Assembly (NCBI GenBank): GCA_902788205.1
Contig: CADAJJ010000006.1
Coordinates: 10,657 to 74,656, forward strand
Origin: RUG023 sp900315435
Lineage (GTDB): Bacteria; Spirochaetota; Spirochaetia; Sphaerochaetales; Sphaerochaetaceae
Direction: 5' to 3'
Length of the DNA: 64,000 bases
Positions 58,841 to 64,000 of the stretch are shown here, piece after piece. The position numbers and the translations under genes were made by a program. Below the pieces are notes generated by a model that was not told the DNA's origin, searched no databases, and saw only the letters and a program-made list of their open reading frames with translations. Within the stretch, counting starts at the first letter, position 1. Every line of letters begins with the position of its first letter.

Positions 58841-60591
58841 CCCGCTATTTCAAGGAAACATTCGCATTGTCCGACAAGGGTGCCAAGGACATGGTCTCCG
58901 CCATCGCCGCGGTGGTGATGCAAAACATGGCTTTGATGGCCCCGGTATCGCTGTTGTACCTGTTCACCGGAGACTGCCTGCAAGGCATAAGGCTCTTCAC
59001 CCGTATAGGGATGTACGTCGGCGGTATCGGAATATGCCTGGCATTGATTGCAGCGGCGAGCATATGGCAGTACGATACCACCTATCGTGCCACATACACG
59101 GAATCTGCCACACGAAGAATCTCTCTTGCGGAGAAACTCCGCAAACTCCCCCTTTCCTTCTTCGCCAAGAAAGACCTCGCGGACCTGACAAGCACCATCA
59201 TGTCCGACGCGGAGGCGATGGAACACGCCGGATCCCATATGATTCCCCAGTTCTATGGCAGCATGATCTCGACCATGATCCTCTCTATCGGGCTCTGCTT
59301 CTTCCAATGGCGTATGGCGTTGGCCGCCGTATGGCCGATTCCCATCTCGCTCTTCATCGTGCTGACGTCGAAACGGGTGCAAAACCATTTCTCCCGCACC
59401 CAGCAGCAAGCAAAAATCGATTTGGCCGACCATGTGCAGGAATACATCGAGACCCTGCGGGACCTGAAGTGCAACAATGCGGAACATGCCTACCTTGACG
59501 AGCTGGAAACAGAAATCGACCTGGTGGAACGCCGTTCCATCGGCAATGAGCTGGGAACCGCCATCTTCGTAGTCAGCGCCCAGCTATTGCTCAGGTTCGG
59601 CATCGCGACAGTGGCGCTTGCAGGCGGCGCCATGTTGACAGGAGGCACCCTGACCCTCATGCAGTTCTTCTGTTTCCTCCTCGTCGCTTCGCGCTTGTAC
59701 GATCCGATGGGCGAGACGTTGGTCAATCTGGCGGCAATCAACGCCCTGCAAATCAACGTGGACCGCATCCAGGCCATCAACCACTCCACCGAGCAGGGAG
59801 GAACCACTGCCTTTTCTCCGAAAGGCTATACGATTGTCTTTGACCATGTCGGGTTTTCCTATGGGGAAGAAGAACACCATGCGCTCTCCGACGTATCCTT
59901 TACCGCGGGCCAAGGCAAGGTGACCGCATTGGTCGGACCATCCGGAGGAGGAAAGACCACGGTCGGCAGGCTTGCAGCGCGCTTCTGGGTCGCCGATACG
60001 GGAAACATCACCATTGGAGGCGTGGACATACGGACGATTGATCCGGAGACCCTGCTTGGCGCTTTCTCCATCGTCTTTCAGGATGTCACGCTCTTCAACA
60101 ACACGGTCAGGGAAAACATCCGCATCGGCAAAAAGGATGCCACGGACAAGGAAGTGGAGGAAGCGGCCCGACTGGCTGGCTGCGACACCTTCGTACAACG
60201 CCTTCCGGACGGATACGATACGGTAATCGGCGAGAATGGCTGCAAGCTTTCCGGAGGAGAACGCCAACGTATTTCCATCGCGAGAGCTTTCCTGAAAGAT
60301 GCGCCAATCATCCTGCTGGACGAAGCCACGGCATCACTCGACGTGGAGAACGAGACGGAGATACAAAGCGCGTTGACCCGGCTCATCAAGAAGAAAACCG
60401 TCATCGTCATCGCCCACCGCATGCGCACGATCGCCAAGGCAGACACCATCGTCGTCCTGTCAGACGGGCATGTCTCAGAGCAAGGAACCCCGGAGGAGCT
60501 CATGGCAAGACAGGGTCTATTCGCCGATATGGTACGCCTGCAGACAGAGGGACAGAACTGGTCACTTGCAAACCATGAGGAGATGGAATGA
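58837..60591 (+). CDS. ABC exporter, fused membrane and ATPase domains (subunit B)
   Basis: A 584-residue partner of the preceding exporter half. There are six membrane helices (VMQNMALMAPVSLLYLFTGD at the start), then Walker A VGPSGGGKTTVG, Q-loop FSIVFQDVTLFNN, signature KLSGGERQRISIARAF, Walker B IILLDEATASLDVENE and switch histidine IAHRMRT. Both nucleotide sites of the pair look complete. It shares four bases with the upstream gene. A decayed TolC-like gene on the other strand follows. Confidence 0.9.
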   Translation: MTRYFKETFALSDKGAKDMVSAIAAVVMQNMALMAPVSLLYLFTGDCLQGIRLFTRIGMYVGGIGICLALIAAASIWQYDTTYRATYTESATRRISLAEKLRKLPLSFFAKKDLADLTSTIMSDAEAMEHAGSHMIPQFYGSMISTMILSIGLCFFQWRMALAAVWPIPISLFIVLTSKRVQNHFSRTQQQAKIDLADHVQEYIETLRDLKCNNAEHAYLDELETEIDLVERRSIGNELGTAIFVVSAQLLLRFGIATVALAGGAMLTGGTLTLMQFFCFLLVASRLYDPMGETLVNLAAINALQINVDRIQAINHSTEQGGTTAFSPKGYTIVFDHVGFSYGEEEHHALSDVSFTAGQGKVTALVGPSGGGKTTVGRLAARFWVADTGNITIGGVDIRTIDPETLLGAFSIVFQDVTLFNNTVRENIRIGKKDATDKEVEEAARLAGCDTFVQRLPDGYDTVIGENGCKLSGGERQRISIARAFLKDAPIILLDEATASLDVENETEIQSALTRLIKKKTVIVIAHRMRTIAKADTIVVLSDGHVSEQGTPEELMARQGLFADMVRLQTEGQNWSLANHEEME

Positions 60592-60678
60592 CCCGATTGG
60601 TCGTTCGGAATACATCGCAAACGTCTCCCCGGGTCCCTTCGGCAGGAATGATCCGGCCGGAGGGACATATGGGATACA

Positions 60679-60980
60679 TCAGCGACACCCCATTGCGAAC
60701 TCTCCATCATAGAGTGCGGCTTCGCAGGCGTACCGGGCGCTTGCCAGGTTGACCTCCGCCTGGGCCAAGGCCATCTGGGTCGCGAGCCCGTTCTCCACCG
60801 AGGTGCGCGCCAGGTCCACAACCCGCTGGCTGGTGGTGACGATCACGCGGGCGGCGTCAAGTTGGCTCTGGGCAATCCTCCGACGGAACCGAGCAGACAA
60901 GGGGGCTCATTGCAATCGAGGAGTATTGAGGAGATATGCGTTCTCCACCTTGGCCATTTGCCGGTTCAACAGAGCAATCT
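60679..60980 (-). pseudogene. Remnant of a TolC-like outer membrane efflux protein
   Basis: On the reverse strand two short pieces in different frames resemble TolC/OEP helices. One is ALLNRQMAKVENAYLLNTPR (ending about 60908). The other is QLDAARVIVTTSQRVVDLAR through VENGLATQMALAQAEVNLAS, ending AMGCR. A full gene would be over 400 codons, so most of it is deleted. It is probably the remains of an efflux outer membrane component. Confidence 0.6.
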
Positions 60981-61109
60981 AACTGTCAAACCTGTTGGAC
61001 AAGAAACATGCCTGTACCGGCACCGTGACATCGGAACCATCATCCACCGAGTCTCGATGTATCCCTTTACAGGCAACCGTCCGTGGCCGCATACCTCCGG
61101 GTGGTCGAC

Positions 61110-62480
61110 TCAGGCCTGTACAACGACATCCCTGCCGCTTTTCGACCACTTGCGGATAAAGTAGACCACCTCAATCACGCAGGTCGCCATCCACCCCACA
61201 GGATACCCGAAACCGACGATTGCCGGAGTATTGGCGACAAACCGGGTGACGAGAAACAGGTAGGTCTGCCGGATCGCCACGAAACCGACCAGCATGATGA
61301 CCATGGGACCAAGCGAATCCCCTCGGCCGCGGAGAGCTGCCGCGAGCACGTGGTTGATGTCGTTGCACAATAAAAAGAAGCTGTTCAGCCTGAGGAAGGC
61401 CGTGCCGTAACGGATGACCTGTTCGTCCTGGGAGAAAAGCCGTACGGCAGACGGGGCGAACACCCAGATCAGCGTCGCGATGACCGCAACGACGGAAACG
61501 GACAATCCCATGGCAGCCCAGGTTCCTTTGTTGACCCGTTCGGTATTCCCTGCCCCGTCATTCTGTCCGACGAAGGTCGTCGCGGCCATGGCCATGCTTT
61601 GGACCGGCAGGAAGATGAACGAGTCCACCTTGTTGTAGCAGCCCCAGCCGGCCATGCAGACCGAACCGAAATAGTTGATATAGCCCTGCACGAAAATATT
61701 GGAAAAGGCGGTGAGCACGGACTGGATGCCATTAGGCAGGCCAAGCAGCATGACCTTGCGGAAAGAAGCCGAATCGATGCGCATGTCCTTCCAGGTAAAG
61801 CGGTAGACCGCATCGGTATGGAGAAGCAGGAACATGATCATGCAGGCGGAGCAAGCCTGGGAGATGATGGTGGCGTAGGCGACACCGGCAATCCCGAGGT
61901 GGAAGACCAGCACGAACAACAGGTCGAGGAAAATGTTCAGGATGCTGGTAATGACCAGGTAGAACAACGGTCTTCGGGAATCTCCGACGGCACGAAGAAT
62001 GGCGCTGCCAATGTTGTAAACCAGCAAGCCGGAGATTCCCGCGAAATAGATGACCAGATAGGTGGTCGCCTCATCAAACACATCGGAAGGAGTGTCCATC
62101 AACCTGAGCATCGTCTTGACTCCGGCCATCCCCACGACGGTGAACAGGACGCATGCGATGAAGGTCGTCGTCATGACGGTCTGTAAGGTCGTATGGAGGT
62201 CTTTCGCATTGCCCGCGCCAAAGGCGTTGCTGATGGCCACTCCTGCTCCGACAGAAAACCCATTGAAGAAAAAGACCGCCAAGTTCACCACCATCGTGGT
62301 CGCTCCGATGGCCGCAAGCGCTTCAGTTCCCACGAAGTTGCCTACGACGATGGAATCCACCGTGTTGTACAGCATCTGGAAAATGTTGCCGAACATCAAC
62401 GGTATGGCGAACGAAATCAACTGGCGGGCAATCGGCCCGCGCGTCATATTCTGGGTCTCTTTCTTCTCTCGAACACGCAT
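61110..62480 (-). CDS. MATE-family exporter (second copy)
   Basis: A 456-residue MATE protein with twelve hydrophobic segments. Signatures include FAIPLMFGNIFQMLYNTVDS, IVVGNFVGTEALAAIGAT, AILRAVGDSRRPLFYLVITS and in the second half LLGLPNGIQSVLTAFSNIFV. It belongs to the DinF/NorM-like branch typical of Clostridia and spirochaetes and is clearly different from the 16322 MATE. It exports cationic compounds with Na or H. The ATG at 62480 is chosen over 62558 and 62447 because the extra upstream residues are unlike the family, but no good ribosome site decides it. Confidence 0.85.
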   Translation of the reverse strand: MRVREKKETQNMTRGPIARQLISFAIPLMFGNIFQMLYNTVDSIVVGNFVGTEALAAIGATTMVVNLAVFFFNGFSVGAGVAISNAFGAGNAKDLHTTLQTVMTTTFIACVLFTVVGMAGVKTMLRLMDTPSDVFDEATTYLVIYFAGISGLLVYNIGSAILRAVGDSRRPLFYLVITSILNIFLDLLFVLVFHLGIAGVAYATIISQACSACMIMFLLLHTDAVYRFTWKDMRIDSASFRKVMLLGLPNGIQSVLTAFSNIFVQGYINYFGSVCMAGWGCYNKVDSFIFLPVQSMAMAATTFVGQNDGAGNTERVNKGTWAAMGLSVSVVAVIATLIWVFAPSAVRLFSQDEQVIRYGTAFLRLNSFFLLCNDINHVLAAALRGRGDSLGPMVIMLVGFVAIRQTYLFLVTRFVANTPAIVGFGYPVGWMATCVIEVVYFIRKWSKSGRDVVVQA

Positions 62481-62755
62481 GACTTTCTGTATCGTACTTT
62501 CCGGCCTTTTCTGCAAGTCCTTGACCCCAAGTTGGTTGCTGGTGCCCGTCTCCACCATCTTTCATCAGGCAATCGAACACGCGGGCCCCTGTATCACGAA
62601 CGGTTTTCCCCATGATTGGGCACCGCCATGTTCCACCAGATCAAAAGCGAAAATCACTCTATTTTCATAATCAATCATTCTCATATTGCACAATTGACAA
62701 CTATACCACATGGGAGTATTGCTAATATAAAAGTTCGTATACTAGAAAAAAGTGC

Positions 62756-63857
62756 ATGAAATGGAAACGATTGCCTTTCTTCACAGGCCTGTTGCTTGTA
62801 TTCCTCGCCCAAGTGGCGGCGACCAGGGTTACCGGTACCTATCAGCCGGCACCAGCCGCTGAACATGGCATCTGGTACACGTACCTGAATCTTCCATCCC
62901 AATACAAGGAATTTTTCCCCAAAAGCTCAATGAGAACCGACTGTGGTACCATCTGGGGGAATTGACGCTTGCGTTCGATCCAGCCAAAGATCCCGACGTG
63001 CATGTGTACGAGCTGATACTTCGCTCTCCTATCCCGGCAAATACGATCACATCCACGGTTTCCTGGGGTGGACAGCAAACCAGTGAGATCTCACTCTTGA
63101 TTGCACCGAGGGAACACGGTGTCGTAAACACGGATTCCACAGAACAGAATATGCTTGTTCCAAACAACAGTCTCGGAACCTGGCATAAAATCAGCGCAAA
63201 TAATGACAATACGGAATACACGAAACCCACCACTATCGAAATTGAGTTCTTCATCGGAGCAAACAACAAGCCGATTTTCTTTTCGAACGTCGACCTTCGG
63301 CCAGGACAAATAGAATTCATTAACAGCACGAAGGATAAAAAGGTCAATCGCACCATAGTACAGATTGACAATGCCGATTCGTTCGACTACTGGGGTGGCG
63401 CCAAAGTTTTCCCCGACTGAGGAGACATGGCGTGGCGACTCCGGGCATGGACAAAAACAGTCCCTTCTTTTGTCTGTCGTGGGCAACACTGCGATGATTG
63501 ATCCGAAGTATACATACTCGGGACAACCAGTGACAAAGCTAGAGATCGGCACGAACAATTCGGATCTTCCCCAGAAGGATTACCATCTGCAGATTGCCAT
63601 GTATGACAACGACCCAATCGGTACGGGATCCAGTTACTACTAACTGCACCTGGATGACGACAAGAGCAACCACAACGCATTCACGGTCACACTTGATGTG
63701 GCGGGACAGGAAACAGCCAAACACCTTGGAAATTCCTGAAGGAACGACCGTGCCCATCAGAAAGCTGGTCTCAGCATCCTTCACGAAACAGGACGAACTG
63801 CCGGTGGGCACCTACATCGATACAGTCTACCTCGACATCATCACCGGCGACATGTAA
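62756..63857 (+). pseudogene. Frameshifted secreted beta-sandwich-type protein
   Basis: A signal peptide (KWKRLPFFTGLLLVFLAQVAA) opens the reading. The frame then shifts near 62915 in TTTTTCCCCAAAA. It continues as ELTLAFDPAKDPDVHVYELI through SFDYWGGAKVFPD to a stop at 63420, resumes as SLLLSVVGNTAMIDPKYTYS to a stop at 63644, and ends LPVGTYIDTVYLDIITGDM at 63857. The ending resembles exported adhesin or coat-protein (SCPU/DUF4402-like) domains. At least three disruptions exclude a working gene. A promoter-like TTGACA (62694-62699) precedes it. Confidence 0.7.
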
Positions 63858-63894
63858 ACGGTATCGAGGGTTCATGGGCATTCATGCCCTCTGG

Positions 63895-64000
63895 TCAGCA
63901 AAGCACCTCTTCCTTCCAGTCCTGGACGGTGTGCCCCGTGGAACTGAAGGCGATGCCCAAGAGGTGGATCGTCTTCCCCTTCTCCAGGCGGAACTTGTCG
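63895..64000 (-). CDS. C-terminal end of a PD-(D/E)XK-type (AAA-ATPase-like) protein
   Basis: The last 35 codons on the reverse strand read DKFRLEKGKTIHLLGIAFSS followed by TGHTVQDWKEEVLC and stop at 63897-63895. The GIaFss...V.DW pattern is the usual C-terminal end of proteins with an AAA-ATPase-like domain and a PD-(D/E)XK nuclease domain (DUF1703/PDDEXK_9). Only the tail is inside the window. Confidence 0.6.
   Translation of the reverse strand, partial: DKFRLEKGKTIHLLGIAFSSTGHTVQDWKEEVLC

Noticed and set aside
1..64000. tRNA genes, rRNA genes, CRISPR arrays, complete insertion sequences
   Set aside because: None could be recognised. The repeats seen are short operators or stem-loops, and no transposase motif or terminal repeat pair was found.

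Overview
The window looks like a piece of a spirochaete chromosome, probably Sphaerochaetaceae-like. The best clue is the set of extracytoplasmic binding proteins whose signal peptides run into NG[ST]xE or QG[SK][SK]E-type mature ends (VFANGTAEK, FAQGSSESS, FAQGKKEE, FANGSKE), a style I associate with Spirochaetota. No rRNA, tRNA or housekeeping marker is present, so this is an inference. By eye most of the window is GC-rich. About 11.0-13.0 kb and 28.2-50 kb are visibly more AT-rich, which suggests acquired or mosaic DNA.

Layout. 1-3.4 kb: a reverse-strand three-gene module (TerB-N/TerB-C protein, BrxD-like ATPase, start of an Lhr/BrxHI-like helicase) without the methylase or PglZ genes of BREX, with a dyad over its promoter. 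3.6-7.4 kb: a membrane diguanylate cyclase with an AGDEF motif, an exported FMN/FAD fumarate-reductase-like flavoprotein, and a TetR regulator. 7.3-10.8 kb: a zinc-uptake operon (Zur-like regulator, small Cys-rich membrane protein, ZnuA, ZnuC, ZnuB) behind a 7-1-7 Fur-family box. 11.1-13.0 kb: a two-gene AAA ATPase/TOPRIM (AbiL or RloAB-like) putative defence pair. 13.2-20.5 kb: a glutaminase-family protein, a small secreted repeat protein, a MATE exporter behind a structured leader, and a four-part sulfur-handling oxidoreductase fusion coupled to a MarR regulator.

21.1-27.8 kb: a sugar ABC importer without its own ATPase, a YesM/YesN-type two-component pair and a CE15-like esterase, fitting uptake of plant cell-wall oligosaccharides. 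28.3-50.7 kb is the most striking part. Two AfuABC/FbpABC-type importers and one CUT1 importer are interleaved with an FGGY kinase, a SIS (GmhA-like) isomerase, two uncharacterised P-loop kinases, two FruK/LacC-type PfkB kinases and three class II aldolases, under ROK and SorC regulators. The gene logic is uptake, isomerisation, double phosphorylation and aldol cleavage of a phosphorylated or unusual sugar. 50.9-56 kb holds a DUF1304 protein, a cytoplasmic GH28 polygalacturonase, a small winged-helix protein, a Bcp peroxiredoxin, a GNAT acetyltransferase and a GntR-PfkB operon.

56.3-64 kb: a TetR regulator upstream of a heterodimeric ABC exporter, a decayed TolC-like gene, a second MATE exporter, a multiply frameshifted secreted-protein pseudogene and the end of a PD-(D/E)XK-type protein. 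Each binding-protein gene is separated from its permease gene by a stem-loop, consistent with differential expression inside the transport operons. All functional statements come from sequence patterns read by eye. No database search was run.
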